DNA of 64,000 bases, taken from positions 12,062 through 76,061 of the forward strand of contig JBHASY010000132.1 of the NCBI GenBank assembly GCA_041831635.1, written 5' to 3'. Positions 1 to 9,322 of the stretch are shown here, piece after piece. The DNA comes from Acetoanaerobium sp041831635 (lineage in GTDB: Bacteria; Bacillota; Clostridia; Peptostreptococcales; Filifactoraceae). The position numbers and the translations under genes are program-made. Each line of letters begins with the position of its first letter. Within the stretch, counting starts at the first letter, position 1. The notes beneath the pieces are model-generated. The model saw only the letters and a list, made by a program, of their open reading frames with translations, was not told where the DNA came from and did no database searches.

Positions 1-968
1 GCGGCATTTTCTCTTACACTTTGCATATCTCTAAGTTCATACGCCTGAGATATTACAGGTACTACGCTCATAGCTATGGACATAGTAAGCACTTGAGGTA
101 GATTTATAAGTGTGGCAGCCATACCTGTAAGCTGTCCATAAAGAGCACTTGCTTGACTTTGACTATAACCTGATGCCAGTAGCCTGCTCATTACCAATGA
201 AACATCTATCATATTCATAATAGGCATAACAGAAGCTCCTATTATGATAGGAAGTGCAATTGTAAGCATAGTTCTTATTATATCTTTGTAGCTTTCTTCC
301 TCAAAATCCTCACTTTTAAGTAACTCTCTTTCAATCTTAGGTTTATTTATGTAATATACAAAAAAAACAAACAACATACCGAATACCGCCCCTACAGTAG
401 CCCCGAAGGAGGCCCCTGCCGCCGCATATTCCAATCCTTTCGGCATAAGAAGATATGCGAGAAACAACCCAAATCCTACTCTGGCAAACTGCTCTATAAT
501 CTGAGACACAGCTGTAGGGGTCATATTATTTCTTCCTTGAAAATAGCCTCTATATGCTGCCATAATGGGAACAAACAAAAGTGCAGGTGATAGTGCCAGC
601 ATAGAATAATACGCCTTTGGATTATGAGCGGCATTTACTATCAGGTTTGCTCCGAAAAACACTATAGAAAATGTAATTCCTCCTAAAACTATCAATATTT
701 TAAGTGTTATAGCAAATACCTTATGAGCTCCTTTATAGTTTCCTACCGCTCTTCTTTCAGATACCATCTTTGATATAGCTATAGGAAAGCCTGATGTGGA
801 TATCGAAAGCAGTAATACATATATAGGGTAGGCGGTCTGATAGTAACCCATACCCTCTCCTGTTATCATCCTTCCAAGTGGAATTCTAAAAAAAGCTCCT
901 AATATTTTCACTATAAGACCTGCCACTCCCAAGACGACAGCTCCTTTTAAGAATGAGTTTTTACTCAT
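1..968 (-). CDS. spoVB: SpoVB/MATE-like polysaccharide flippase (partial, runs off left edge)
   Basis: Reading the minus strand from the ATG at 968 gives an open frame to the window edge (about 322 codons) beginning MSKNSFLKGAVVLGVAGLIV. It is rich in hydrophobic helices, with charged loops such as the KPKIERELLKSED stretch. An AGGAGG ribosome binding site lies just upstream. SpoVB belongs to the MOP flippase superfamily, integral membrane proteins that move lipid-linked precursors; in Bacillus it is needed for spore cortex. It follows mfd and a PrsA-type foldase, matching the mfd-spoVT-spoVB neighbourhood of Bacillus. The C-terminal part (about a third) is outside the window. It could be another polysaccharide-export MATE paralogue, but synteny favours SpoVB. 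Confidence 0.8.
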   Translation of the reverse strand, partial: MSKNSFLKGAVVLGVAGLIVKILGAFFRIPLGRMITGEGMGYYQTAYPIYVLLLSISTSGFPIAISKMVSERRAVGNYKGAHKVFAITLKILIVLGGITFSIVFFGANLIVNAAHNPKAYYSMLALSPALLFVPIMAAYRGYFQGRNNMTPTAVSQIIEQFARVGFGLFLAYLLMPKGLEYAAAGASFGATVGAVFGMLFVFFVYYINKPKIERELLKSEDFEEESYKDIIRTMLTIALPIIIGASVMPIMNMIDVSLVMSRLLASGYSQSQASALYGQLTGMAATLINLPQVLTMSIAMSVVPVISQAYELRDMQSVRENA

Positions 969-990
969 CTGTCAAACCTCCTCACGACAA

Positions 991-1018
991 AAGGCAGGTA
1001 TTTACTAATACCTGCTTT
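991..1018 (-). terminator. Hairpin between the foldase gene and spoVB
   Basis: GCAGGTATT and AATACCTGC form a perfect 9-bp stem with a 4-base loop, extended by three more pairs including one G-T. On the minus strand it is followed by only four T residues. It may be a weak terminator or attenuator separating the foldase transcript from spoVB. Confidence 0.45.
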
Positions 1019-1058
1019 ATTATCAGTCTTTTTTCCTGCCCCTTAAAATCATACTTTA

Positions 1059-2123
1059 TTAGTTTTCTGTAGTTTCTTCTGTTGCAGGGTTTTCATCTGT
1101 TTTAAGATTTTTATTTAAAACTTCATCAGCTTTTTTTAGAGCCTCTTCATTTTTTTCTATTTTAGCTTTTTCTTTTAGCGATGCTACAAAATCTAAATAC
1201 GATTTTTGATATAAAGTATTTTCTATTCCTTCTTTAGCTTCTTCAAAAGAAGTACCGTCAGTTTTCTTCTCAAAGACTTTTATGATGTGGTATCCATAAG
1301 AGGTTTCAACTAAATCTGATACCTGATTCGGCTCAAGAGAAAAAGCGGCATCTTCGAACTCCTTAACCATAACTCCTTTACCGAAGAATCCTAAATCTCC
1401 GCCATTTACAGCGGATGCTTCATCTTGTGAAAACTCAATAGCAAGAGCGGCAAAATGTTCTCCTGCTTTTACCCTTGCAAGTACAGCCTCAGCCTGTGCT
1501 TTAACCTCAGCAATTTTTTCTTCAGGTAACGGCACAAAATTTTCGTCTATGGTTTTAAACAATATATGAGATGCTTTAACCTCATTTACAGTGTATTTTG
1601 ATTTGTTTTCTTCATAATATTTTCTAAGTTCGTCTTCTGACAAAGAGTTTTTCTCTAAAAATTTTTCCCTATATTCATAGACTATAGTATCTATTTCCAC
1701 TTGCTTTCTTAAAAATTCATCTGTTATGCCCTCGTCTTTTAAAAAGGTTTCATAGTCAGGCAAACTTTTAACCTGCTCTTTAAACAAAGTAAACTCTTTT
1801 TCAAGTTCCTCAGCTGTAACTGTTATATTTTCTTTTTTTGCTTCGGCGAGTATAAGCTGAGCCTCTATCAGCTGTTCTAATACCTGTTCTTTTAAAATTT
1901 CGTTATAGGTTTTGCCTTGTCCTGAATCCTTTGTCCAAATATCTGTTCCTACTGTAGCTTCTATTTGCCTTTTAATAATAGCAAGGTTTTTTTCATAATC
2001 AGAATATGAAATTTCTACATCATTTACTTTTGCTACCCATTCATTAGAAGATATAGTATTACTGCAAGCAGTCAAACTAAATATCATCAGCAATGAAGTT
2101 ATTAAAACTAATACCTTTTTCAC
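1059..2123 (-). CDS. prsA: PrsA/SurA-type peptidyl-prolyl isomerase lipoprotein
   Basis: 354 residues. The N-terminus is a lipoprotein signal (MKKVLVLITSLLMIFSLTACS) with the lipobox LTAC, so the mature protein is probably anchored outside the membrane. Residues about 60-165 resemble the SurA/PrsA N-terminal chaperone region. A parvulin rotamase domain follows (about 178-275), with the typical VKASHILFKT start, GGDLGFFGKG centre and YGYHIIKVFEKK end. It probably folds secreted proteins at the membrane-wall interface. The acidic, lysine-rich tail is low complexity. It lies 34 bases downstream of mfd and is probably cotranscribed. Other SurA-like foldases are possible, but the domain order is clear. 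Confidence 0.88.
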   Translation of the reverse strand: MKKVLVLITSLLMIFSLTACSNTISSNEWVAKVNDVEISYSDYEKNLAIIKRQIEATVGTDIWTKDSGQGKTYNEILKEQVLEQLIEAQLILAEAKKENITVTAEELEKEFTLFKEQVKSLPDYETFLKDEGITDEFLRKQVEIDTIVYEYREKFLEKNSLSEDELRKYYEENKSKYTVNEVKASHILFKTIDENFVPLPEEKIAEVKAQAEAVLARVKAGEHFAALAIEFSQDEASAVNGGDLGFFGKGVMVKEFEDAAFSLEPNQVSDLVETSYGYHIIKVFEKKTDGTSFEEAKEGIENTLYQKSYLDFVASLKEKAKIEKNEEALKKADEVLNKNLKTDENPATEETTEN

Positions 2124-2157
2124 TTTACAATCAACTCCTTAAAAATTCATAAGGGTA

Positions 2158-5100
2158 TTATATCATCATTTCCAGGAATGAGGATATGTTTGTAATTAAC
2201 TTGTAATTTTCCTTTTCTTTAAAATCTTTTTTTATGCTATACTCGGGATTAGAGTGGATAAAAGAAACGACTGTGTTATACTGTTTTATTTTTAATATTC
2301 CGAGCTTTTCTCCCATAGCTTTTATATAGGCTATATACATAAGGTTTCTGACAGGCTCCGGTATATTTGAAAACCTGTCTTCGACTTCTTCTTCTATCTC
2401 ATAAAGGTCGTCTTTGTTTTCGATAGAGGCTATTTTTTTGTATATTTCTATCTTTGTCACTTCGTCATCTATATAGTTTTCAGGTATGTAGGCACTGATG
2501 TTTAAATCTATTTCAGTATCTACCTTTTGCTCTACTTTCTGCCCTTGAAGATTTTTTATTGCCATATCCAGCATTTTTACATACAGGTCATAACCTACCT
2601 CAGTCATATGTCCATGCTGTCTTTCTCCCAAAATATTTCCTGCCCCGCGTATTTCTAAATCCCTCATCGCAATTTTAAATCCGCTTCCGAACTCGGTAAA
2701 TTCTCTTATTGCCTTTAGTCTTTTTTCAGATGCCTCTGTTAGCACCTTATCTTTTTGATACATAAAATATGCATAGGCCTGTCTGGAAGAACGCCCTACT
2801 CTTCCACGCAGTTGATAAAGCTGAGATAATCCCATTTTATCAGCGTCGTATACTATCATAGTATTCGCATTTGATATGTCCATACCTGTTTCTATTATGG
2901 TGGTGGAAAGCAAGATATCGTACTCTTTTTCCAAAAAATCCACCATTATGTTTTCCAGTTGTCTTGCACTCATCTGTCCATGTGCTACAGCCAGACTTGC
3001 ATTTGGAACGAGTCTTCTTATAACTTCAGCCATTTTATCTATAGTCCTGACTCTATTGTATACAAAAAACACCTGCCCTCCTCTTGCAAGTTCTCTCTCT
3101 AAGGCATCTAAAATTATGCCCTCTCTCGCCTCAGTCACATAGGTCATTATAGGATGCCTGTCCTCAGGTGGGTCTTCGAGCAAACTCATATCCCTTATCC
3201 CTGACAATGAGAAATGCAGAGTTCTTGGAATAGGGGTAGCTGAAAGAGCAAGAACGTCTACGTCTTTTTTGAGTTTTTTCAGAAGTTCTTTGTGCTTCAC
3301 TCCAAATCTTTGTTCTTCGTCCACCACAAGAAGCCCTAAATCCTTAAACTGAATATCCTTTGAAAGTATCCTGTGAGTTCCGATGAGTACATCTACTAAT
3401 CCTCTTCTTGCATCGTCTATTATTTGTTCCTGAGCCTTTTTAGTCTTAAATCTGCTCACCACTTCGACTCTTATAGGATATCCCTCGAACCTTTCCTTCA
3501 AGGTGTTATAATGTTGCTGGGCAAGTATAGTTGTCGGCACCAAAAAAGCGGTTTGTTTAGAATCCATACAAGCTTTAAATATAGCCCTGATAGCCACCTC
3601 AGTCTTTCCATAACCTACATCCCCGCATATAAGCCTGTCCATAGGCTTTATGTCCTGCATATCTTTTTTTACATCATCTATAGCATTTACCTGATCGGCG
3701 GTTTCTTCGTAAGGGAAGAACGACTCAAATTCTCTTTGCCAAGGGGTGTCGTCAGAGAAGGCATATCCTCTTGCATCTCTTCTTTGTGCATACAGATCTA
3801 TCAGGTCTTGAGCTATTTCATCTACTGCTTTTTTGGCTTTTGCCTTCGTCTTTTTCCACTCGGAAGTTCCAAGTTTACTTAGTCTTACTACCTCCGCTTC
3901 TCCTGTGCCGATGTATTTTTGAACCTTGTCCATCTGAGAGAGTGGCACATAAAGTGCATCTCCGGCGTTATACACCACTTTTATATAGTCTTTTCTTATA
4001 TCGTCGAATTTTCTCGACTCTATCCCTACAAACTTACCTATACCGTAAGTTTCATGAACTACATATTCTCCTGATTTTAGATCTATAAAGCTCTCAATTT
4101 TTTTCCCTTTGTGCCTGATTTTTTGCTTTGAACTTTTTTTTGTAACTCCGAACATTTCTTTATCGGATATTACAGCCAGCTTACTTTTAGAATAAATAAA
4201 CCCTTCGCTTAATCTGCCTTTTACTAAAATCACTTTTCCATCGGGAAGATTATTCTCTCTATACCTTAGATACATAGGCTCCAAGTCTGCAACGGAAAGT
4301 TCTTTGTAAAGGCTCATTATAGTATCTTCATCTCGTTCGACTAAAACTATGGTGTAACCTTGATTTTTTAGATATTTTATTTCTTCGAGCAGAGCAGGAA
4401 TTTTCCCTTGAAAAGATATAGGTTCTTTAGATTCAAAATTCACTATCGCTGCTGTATTAAACCCTCTCACTGCCTTTGGAATAATGGATTGTAATACTGT
4501 AAAATGCTCTCCTATATATTCAGTCACATAGTCTAAGTTGTATATCAGTTCTCCTTGTTTTTTTAAGGCAAATCCTTTTTCAAGAGCATTTTTATAATCT
4601 TGTGAAAATTCTTCGAAATAGTTTTCCCCTTTTTCTAAAATTCTGTTTGGCTCATGAATTACAAAAATCGCCTCTTTGTCAATATACGAAAACAAGTCTT
4701 TTCTTTCGTCCGGATAAATATAGTCTATATATTTGTGTATACCTTCAAAGTAGTTACCCTGAGAAATTCTCTCTATATCAAATACTATATCATCACTACT
4801 CAAGTTTCCTAAATCATCAGAAAGCCTTTTCGCCGATTTCTCAAACCCTTCTTTGAAAAAAAACTCTCTAGCAGGACTTATCGTAATTTTCTTGATTTTT
4901 TCTATAGATTTTTGACTGATGGGGTCAAAAGTTCGTATCGAGTCAATCTCATCGTCAAAAAATTCCAGCCTATATGGCAGTTCATCAGTAGGCAGATATA
5001 TGTCTAAGATTCCGCCACGAAGAGAAAACTGTCCGCCTCCTTCTACCCTTGCCTGTCTCTCGTAGCCGTAATGCACCAGCAAGTTTGCCAGTTCTGCTAA

Positions 5101-5550
5101 ATTTTTTATATTACCTACCTCTAAATCCAGCTTGCTTTGTATATAAAGCCTTTTAGGCAAATACTTTCTCATCAAAGTTTCAATTGATAAAATCAGGATA
5201 TCATAATCTTCATCCGCCAGTCGTATAAGAGCCTCTATTCGTTTACTTTCCTCTTTCCTGTCCTTAGCTTCTATAGCATAAAATCGAGTCTCCTCATTTT
5301 TTATAAATAAGACCCTGTCAGGCTTATAAAACTCCAAATCCGTATACATTCTCTCAGCTTCTATCTCATTAGAGGTTACAAGCACCAGCTTTCTCTCTGA
5401 ACCGGCACTTATATAATGAGCTATATGTGATCTTTGAGAACTTAAAAGTCCATTTATAAGGAGAGGAGATTTGTTTTGATTTATGCTGTCAAGAACAGAA
5501 GAAAATTCGATTTTGTTTTGTAAATTCAAAAGAAAAATGTCTTCTTTCAT
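2158..5550 (-). CDS. mfd: Transcription-repair coupling factor Mfd
   Basis: 1130 residues, normal Mfd length. Mfd displaces RNA polymerase stalled at DNA lesions and recruits UvrA. The N-terminal part has the UvrB-like homology module (VEGGGQFSLRGGILDIYLP), then the RNA-polymerase-interacting domain (KSGEYVVHETYGIGKFVGIE). The translocase motor follows, with Walker A ICGDVGYGKTEVA, a DEEQ box (VVDEEQRFGVKHKE), SATPIPRT, and the second RecA-like lobe ending in QLRGRVGRSSRQAYAYFMY. The C-terminal TRCF domain is present (about 1000-1100). It sits between pth and the foldase gene, as in many Firmicutes. No defect was seen. Confidence 0.97.
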   Translation of the reverse strand: MKEDIFLLNLQNKIEFSSVLDSINQNKSPLLINGLLSSQRSHIAHYISAGSERKLVLVTSNEIEAERMYTDLEFYKPDRVLFIKNEETRFYAIEAKDRKEESKRIEALIRLADEDYDILILSIETLMRKYLPKRLYIQSKLDLEVGNIKNLAELANLLVHYGYERQARVEGGGQFSLRGGILDIYLPTDELPYRLEFFDDEIDSIRTFDPISQKSIEKIKKITISPAREFFFKEGFEKSAKRLSDDLGNLSSDDIVFDIERISQGNYFEGIHKYIDYIYPDERKDLFSYIDKEAIFVIHEPNRILEKGENYFEEFSQDYKNALEKGFALKKQGELIYNLDYVTEYIGEHFTVLQSIIPKAVRGFNTAAIVNFESKEPISFQGKIPALLEEIKYLKNQGYTIVLVERDEDTIMSLYKELSVADLEPMYLRYRENNLPDGKVILVKGRLSEGFIYSKSKLAVISDKEMFGVTKKSSKQKIRHKGKKIESFIDLKSGEYVVHETYGIGKFVGIESRKFDDIRKDYIKVVYNAGDALYVPLSQMDKVQKYIGTGEAEVVRLSKLGTSEWKKTKAKAKKAVDEIAQDLIDLYAQRRDARGYAFSDDTPWQREFESFFPYEETADQVNAIDDVKKDMQDIKPMDRLICGDVGYGKTEVAIRAIFKACMDSKQTAFLVPTTILAQQHYNTLKERFEGYPIRVEVVSRFKTKKAQEQIIDDARRGLVDVLIGTHRILSKDIQFKDLGLLVVDEEQRFGVKHKELLKKLKKDVDVLALSATPIPRTLHFSLSGIRDMSLLEDPPEDRHPIMTYVTEAREGIILDALERELARGGQVFFVYNRVRTIDKMAEVIRRLVPNASLAVAHGQMSARQLENIMVDFLEKEYDILLSTTIIETGMDISNANTMIVYDADKMGLSQLYQLRGRVGRSSRQAYAYFMYQKDKVLTEASEKRLKAIREFTEFGSGFKIAMRDLEIRGAGNILGERQHGHMTEVGYDLYVKMLDMAIKNLQGQKVEQKVDTEIDLNISAYIPENYIDDEVTKIEIYKKIASIENKDDLYEIEEEVEDRFSNIPEPVRNLMYIAYIKAMGEKLGILKIKQYNTVVSFIHSNPEYSIKKDFKEKENYKLITNISSFLEMMI

Positions 5551-5582
5551 ATTTTAAAACTCCCTAAAAAACATATATTTCC

Positions 5583-6143
5583 TTAAACATTATATTTGTT
5601 CATCGCCTTGTCCATACCCTCTTTTATTGCCATAACTATCGCGTCAACTGTATTGTCTATAGTTTCACAAAGAGGTTTGATTTCTTCTTTATTAAATCCC
5701 GATGTGACAAAATTTGCCAAATCCTGACCGTTTTTCGGTTTTGAAATCCCTATTCTAAATCTGGGAAAATCATCAAAACCCGTAAGATAAATAATGTTTC
5801 TCATACCGTTATGAGTTCCTGCACTTCCTTGCTTTCTTATCCTCAGTCTTCCTACATCTAAATCAATATCGTCGTAAATCACGAAAATATTATTATGCTC
5901 AGGTTTATAAAAATTTATTGCCTGCATTACAGCCTCGCCGCTTAAATTCATATAAGTCTGAGGTTTGATAAGAACCACTTTTTCAGAACCTATTTTCCCT
6001 TCTCCTATAATAGACTTGAATTTTAGTTTGTTTACCTTTATTCCGAGTTTCCCCGCCAAAACATCTATAGTGACAAAGCCTACGTTATGTCTTGTCCTTT
6101 CGTATTTAGAACCGGGATTTCCCAGTCCGATAATTAAATACAT
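5583..6143 (-). CDS. pth: Peptidyl-tRNA hydrolase
   Basis: 186 residues, family-typical. The enzyme cleaves the ester bond of peptidyl-tRNA released from stalled ribosomes. The signature GLGNPGSKYERTRHNVGF is at residues 6-23, with catalytic His19 and substrate-binding Asn9. The second block (FVIYDDIDLDVGRLRIRKQG, then GTHNGMRNII) carries the conserved Asp and Asn. It lies 32 bases upstream of mfd. Its Bacillus orthologue is spoVC, in the same gene order. Confidence 0.96.
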   Translation of the reverse strand: MYLIIGLGNPGSKYERTRHNVGFVTIDVLAGKLGIKVNKLKFKSIIGEGKIGSEKVVLIKPQTYMNLSGEAVMQAINFYKPEHNNIFVIYDDIDLDVGRLRIRKQGSAGTHNGMRNIIYLTGFDDFPRFRIGISKPKNGQDLANFVTSGFNKEEIKPLCETIDNTVDAIVMAIKEGMDKAMNKYNV

Positions 6144-6199
6144 AAATTTCTTCCTTTCTTGCTATATTAAACTTTTAATCATTCATCATAACACGCAAA

Positions 6200-6240
6200 A
6201 ACTCCTGAGACTATAGCCATTTATGCATAATCCAGGAGTT
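6200..6240 (-). terminator. Hairpin downstream of prs
   Basis: AACTCCTG and CAGGAGTT form an 8-bp stem with a 25-base loop in the gap between prs and pth. On the minus strand the right arm runs into TTTTTG. This is consistent with an intrinsic terminator or partial read-through site ending the glmU-prs transcript. Confidence 0.5.
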
Positions 6241-6298
6241 CTAATTTTTTCAAAACCCGGTTGCAAACAGACTTTCAAAATGCCTGTTTTCTTCTCAA

Positions 6299-7255
6299 CT
6301 ATTTTTCAATAGTAAATAATTTACTTACAGATTCATTTGAGAATATCTTTCTTATAGCTGAGGCAAATATCGGTGCCACACTTTCTACCTTTATTTTTTC
6401 GATTTGCTTTTCAGGCGGAAGCGGTATAGTATCCAGTACCACTACTTCTTTAAGCGATGATTTTTCGATACGTTCTATTGCAGGTCCTGAAAGCACAGGG
6501 TGGGTACAGCAGGAATAAACGTCTTTTGCTCCAAATTTTTTCAGAGCCTCAGCCCCATTTACCAAAGTTCCCGCCGTATCTATCATATCGTCGATAATTA
6601 TTGCATTTTTCCCTTGTATATCTCCTATTAAATTCATAACTTCCGATACGTTAGCTTTAGGTCTACGTTTGTCTATGATAGCAAGCGGAGCGTCCAATTG
6701 CTCTGCAAAGGTTCTCGCTCTTCCTACACTTCCTAAATCGGGCGATACTACCACTAAATTCGGAATATTTTTCTTTTTAAAATGCTCTGCTAAAATCGGT
6801 CCTCCGTGCAAATGGTCAAGGGGAATATCAAAATACCCTTGAATTTGGGCAGCGTGTAAATCCATAGTAAGAACTCTGTCAGCCCCTGCAGCTGTGATTA
6901 GATTTGCTACCAATTTCGCCGTAATAGGGTCTCTGGCCTTAGCCTTTCTATCTTGTCTTGCATATCCATAGTATGGAACTACAGCCGTTATTCTTCCTGT
7001 AGATGCCCTTTTGAAAGCATCTATCATAATAAGAAGTTCCATTATATTTCCATTTACAGGAGAACAAGTAGGTTGAATGATAAAAGCGTCTACACCTCTT
7101 ACCGTTTCATTGATATTTACAGATATCTCTCCATCGCTGAAACGTCCTACCTCTGCGTCACCTAACGGAACTCCCAGCTCCTTTGCAATACTTGCCGCCA
7201 GCTTATTATGAGCATTTCCCGAAAAAATTTTAATCTCGCTACCACTCGTGTTCAT
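6299..7255 (-). CDS. prs: Ribose-phosphate pyrophosphokinase (PRPP synthetase)
   Basis: 318 residues, the usual class I length. It makes PRPP from ribose 5-phosphate and ATP for nucleotide, histidine and NAD synthesis. Visible motifs are the N-terminal KIFSGNAHNKLA, the ATP loop VVPYYGYARQDRKAK, the catalytic flexible region around VVSPDLGSVGRA, and the PRPP-binding loop IIDDMIDTAGT. It starts 26 bases after glmU and is probably cotranscribed with it. pncB elsewhere in the window uses its product. Confidence 0.97.
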   Translation of the reverse strand: MNTSGSEIKIFSGNAHNKLAASIAKELGVPLGDAEVGRFSDGEISVNINETVRGVDAFIIQPTCSPVNGNIMELLIMIDAFKRASTGRITAVVPYYGYARQDRKAKARDPITAKLVANLITAAGADRVLTMDLHAAQIQGYFDIPLDHLHGGPILAEHFKKKNIPNLVVVSPDLGSVGRARTFAEQLDAPLAIIDKRRPKANVSEVMNLIGDIQGKNAIIIDDMIDTAGTLVNGAEALKKFGAKDVYSCCTHPVLSGPAIERIEKSSLKEVVVLDTIPLPPEKQIEKIKVESVAPIFASAIRKIFSNESVSKLFTIEK

Positions 7256-7281
7256 TACGAAATGACCTCCTAAAATATTTT

Positions 7282-8637
7282 CTATAATCCTTTTTTCTCT
7301 CTCCAGCCCTCTTTTATTGCCTTTTTAGGTCTTGCTACAAACAGCGATCCTTTAGGAACATTTACCGTAACTGTAGATCCCGCAGCTACGTAACCGCCTT
7401 CTTCTACAGTAACGGGAGCCACCAGATTTGAATTCGATCCTATAAATGCATTGTCTTTTACTATGCTTTGGGATTTCTTTTTTCCGTCGTAATTTACAAA
7501 TACTACTCCACAGCCTATATTTACATTTTTTCCAACTATTGCATCTCCTATATAAGAAAGATGAGATGCCTTTGAACCGCTTCCTATCTCGGCATTTTTC
7601 ACTTCTACAAAGTCACCTATCTTTACACCCTCTCCTAAAACCGACTTAGGTCTAAGATAAGCGTAAGGTCCTATTGTAGTTTTCGATCCTACTTTGCTGC
7701 TTAGTATCGTAGAACTTTTTATGGTTACACCGTCATCTATAGTAGAATCTTCTATAGTGGTATTTTCTCTTATGATACAGTCTTCTCCTATAACGGTATC
7801 TCCTTTTATATGGCAGTTCGGATAAATAACGGTATCTCTTCCGATTTTTACATCTTTACCGATATAGGTCGAGTTTACATCTATCAAAGTTACTCCATTT
7901 TCCATATGAAATCTGTTTATTTCCATTCTCATAATTTTTTCAGCTTCACTAAGCTGAATTCTGCTGTTTACACCCATAATCTCGGTTTTATCGGTCTGAT
8001 ATATTCCTATCCTATGTCCTGAATTTTTGATATGCTCCAGCACATCTGTGAGATAATATTCTCTCTGAGCATTGTCGGCACTTAATTTAGACAGATTTTC
8101 CTTTAAAAGTCTTCCATCTATTATGTACATTCCTGCATTGATTTCTTTTATTTTCTTTTCTTCTTCACCGGCATCTTTTTGTTCTCGGATATATTTAAAA
8201 TTGTTTGATTCATCTCTTACTATTCTTCCGTATCCTGTAGGGTCATCTTCTATAGCACTCATAACGACAGCCTCATATCCCTCTGATTTAGTTTTCATCA
8301 TAGCCTTTAAAGTTTCACCCTTTATAAGAGGAGTATCTCCACAAAGTATCAAAACTTCATCTTCGTCGCCGATATAGCTCTCTGCCATCATAACTGCATG
8401 GCCTGTTCCAAGCTGTTCTTCCTGAAGTGCAATTTCAGCCGTATCGCCTAAATGTTCCCTTAACATGTCAGCCATATGTCCTATAACGACCACAGGTTTT
8501 CTGCCCGTTACTTCTTTCGCCGCTTCAATAACATGGGTCAGCATAGGTTTATCTAAAATCTTATGTAACACCTTTGGAATCTTGGATTTCATTCTTGTTC
8601 CCTGTCCGGCTGCAAGAATTACAACCTTCAAATTCAT
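7282..8637 (-). CDS. glmU: Bifunctional GlcNAc-1-P uridylyltransferase / glucosamine-1-P acetyltransferase
   Basis: 451 residues. The N-terminal pyrophosphorylase domain opens with VVILAAGQGTRMKSKIPKVL, and QEEQLGTGHAVM marks the uridyl site. The C-terminal half is a left-handed beta-helix of hexapeptide repeats, with the acetyltransferase block around RPKSVLGEGVKIGDFVEVKN and SHLSYIGDAIVGKNVNIGCG. The enzyme makes UDP-GlcNAc for peptidoglycan and wall polymers. A promoter at 8691-8719 starts the glmU-prs unit, separated from spoVG by a strong terminator. Confidence 0.97.
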   Translation of the reverse strand: MNLKVVILAAGQGTRMKSKIPKVLHKILDKPMLTHVIEAAKEVTGRKPVVVIGHMADMLREHLGDTAEIALQEEQLGTGHAVMMAESYIGDEDEVLILCGDTPLIKGETLKAMMKTKSEGYEAVVMSAIEDDPTGYGRIVRDESNNFKYIREQKDAGEEEKKIKEINAGMYIIDGRLLKENLSKLSADNAQREYYLTDVLEHIKNSGHRIGIYQTDKTEIMGVNSRIQLSEAEKIMRMEINRFHMENGVTLIDVNSTYIGKDVKIGRDTVIYPNCHIKGDTVIGEDCIIRENTTIEDSTIDDGVTIKSSTILSSKVGSKTTIGPYAYLRPKSVLGEGVKIGDFVEVKNAEIGSGSKASHLSYIGDAIVGKNVNIGCGVVFVNYDGKKKSQSIVKDNAFIGSNSNLVAPVTVEEGGYVAAGSTVTVNVPKGSLFVARPKKAIKEGWREKKGL

Positions 8638-8690
8638 AACATAGCCTCACTTTATAATTTTATAATAAAACATTTGATTTACCATAGACT

Positions 8691-8719
8691 ATCATAGCAT
8701 TTTTTTTGAAAAATGTATA
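8691..8719 (-). promoter_or_regulatory. Promoter of glmU-prs (sigma-A type)
   Basis: On the minus strand, TATACA (-35) is followed after 17 bases by TGC-TATGAT, an extended -10. It ends about 54 bases before the glmU ATG and downstream of the spoVG terminator, so glmU can be expressed independently of spoVG. Confidence 0.55.
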
Positions 8720-8754
8720 GAAAAGATAAAAGACTGAGAGTTTTTATCTTGTTT

Positions 8755-8805
8755 TAAATAAAAAAGCGGATGGCAACTACAGTAACGTAGCTGTCATCCG
8801 CTTTT
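8755..8805 (-). terminator. Strong intrinsic terminator of spoVG
   Basis: AAAAGCGGATG pairs with CATCCGCTTTT, and the stem continues inward (GCAACTAC against GTAGCTGT) with one mismatch and a wobble pair. On the minus strand it is followed by TTTTTTATTT. It lies about 100 bases after the spoVG stop codon. Confidence 0.9.
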
Positions 8806-8905
8806 AATTGCAATGTGAAATAAATTTTTACAACCTCTAACAAATAACATCTTAATTAAAACCGGTATTAGAGCAATAAAAAATTATTTAACCGATAGTC
8901 TTAAT

Positions 8906-9205
8906 TTAGACAAATTGCTCTACACTCTCTTCGTCTTCCACTTCCATTCTATCCTTTGCCTCATCATATGCCTTTAAGATTTCATCTTGAAGAGACTGTC
9001 TCATTTCAGAATTTATAGGATGTGAAATATCTCTAAATTCGCCCTCTCCTACCTTTCTGCTGGGCATAGCAATAAATAGTCCGCTTTGTCCTTCTATAAT
9101 CTTAATATCATGAACTACAAAAGCATTATCAAAAGTTACCGATACAATCCCTCTCATCTTTCCTTCTTCTGACAGTTTCCTAACTCTTACATCTGTAATT
9201 TTCAT
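8906..9205 (-). CDS. spoVG: SpoVG, RNA/DNA-binding regulator
   Basis: 99 residues from the chosen start. The family begins M-[KQ]-I-T-D-V-R, and the ATG at 9205 gives MKITDVRVRKLSEEGKMRGI with an AAGGAG site 9-10 bases upstream; an in-frame ATG 13 codons earlier has no family support. The core AFVVHDIKIIEGQSGLFIAM-PSRK and the ISHPIN block are typical. The acidic C-terminal tail is variable in the family. SpoVG is a small pleiotropic nucleic-acid-binding regulator affecting sporulation, envelope and virulence genes in Firmicutes. Directly downstream of purR, as in Bacillus (where yabJ intervenes), and preceded by a sigma-H-like promoter. Confidence 0.95.
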   Translation of the reverse strand: MKITDVRVRKLSEEGKMRGIVSVTFDNAFVVHDIKIIEGQSGLFIAMPSRKVGEGEFRDISHPINSEMRQSLQDEILKAYDEAKDRMEVEDEESVEQFV

Positions 9206-9276
9206 CTGCTCCACACTCCTTTTGCTTGATTTTATTTGTCGCAATTTACTTTAGACTACCTTATCTACTTTAAAAA

Positions 9277-9301
9277 ATTCTACAAAAAAATAGAAAATCC
9301 T
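9277..9301 (-). promoter_or_regulatory. Sigma-H-type promoter of spoVG
   Basis: The minus strand reads AGGATTT, 11 bases, then GTAGAAT, fitting the sigma-H pattern AGGAWWT-N11/12-RNNGAAT. As I recall it, the Bacillus subtilis spoVG promoter has the same AGGATTT, the same 11-base spacer and GTGGAAT. The site lies about 72 bases upstream of the spoVG ATG, in the purR-spoVG gap. A sigma-A reading (TTGGAA-18-TAGAAT) overlaps it. Confidence 0.65.
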
Positions 9302-9322
9302 TCCAAAAAAAATATTTTTTCC

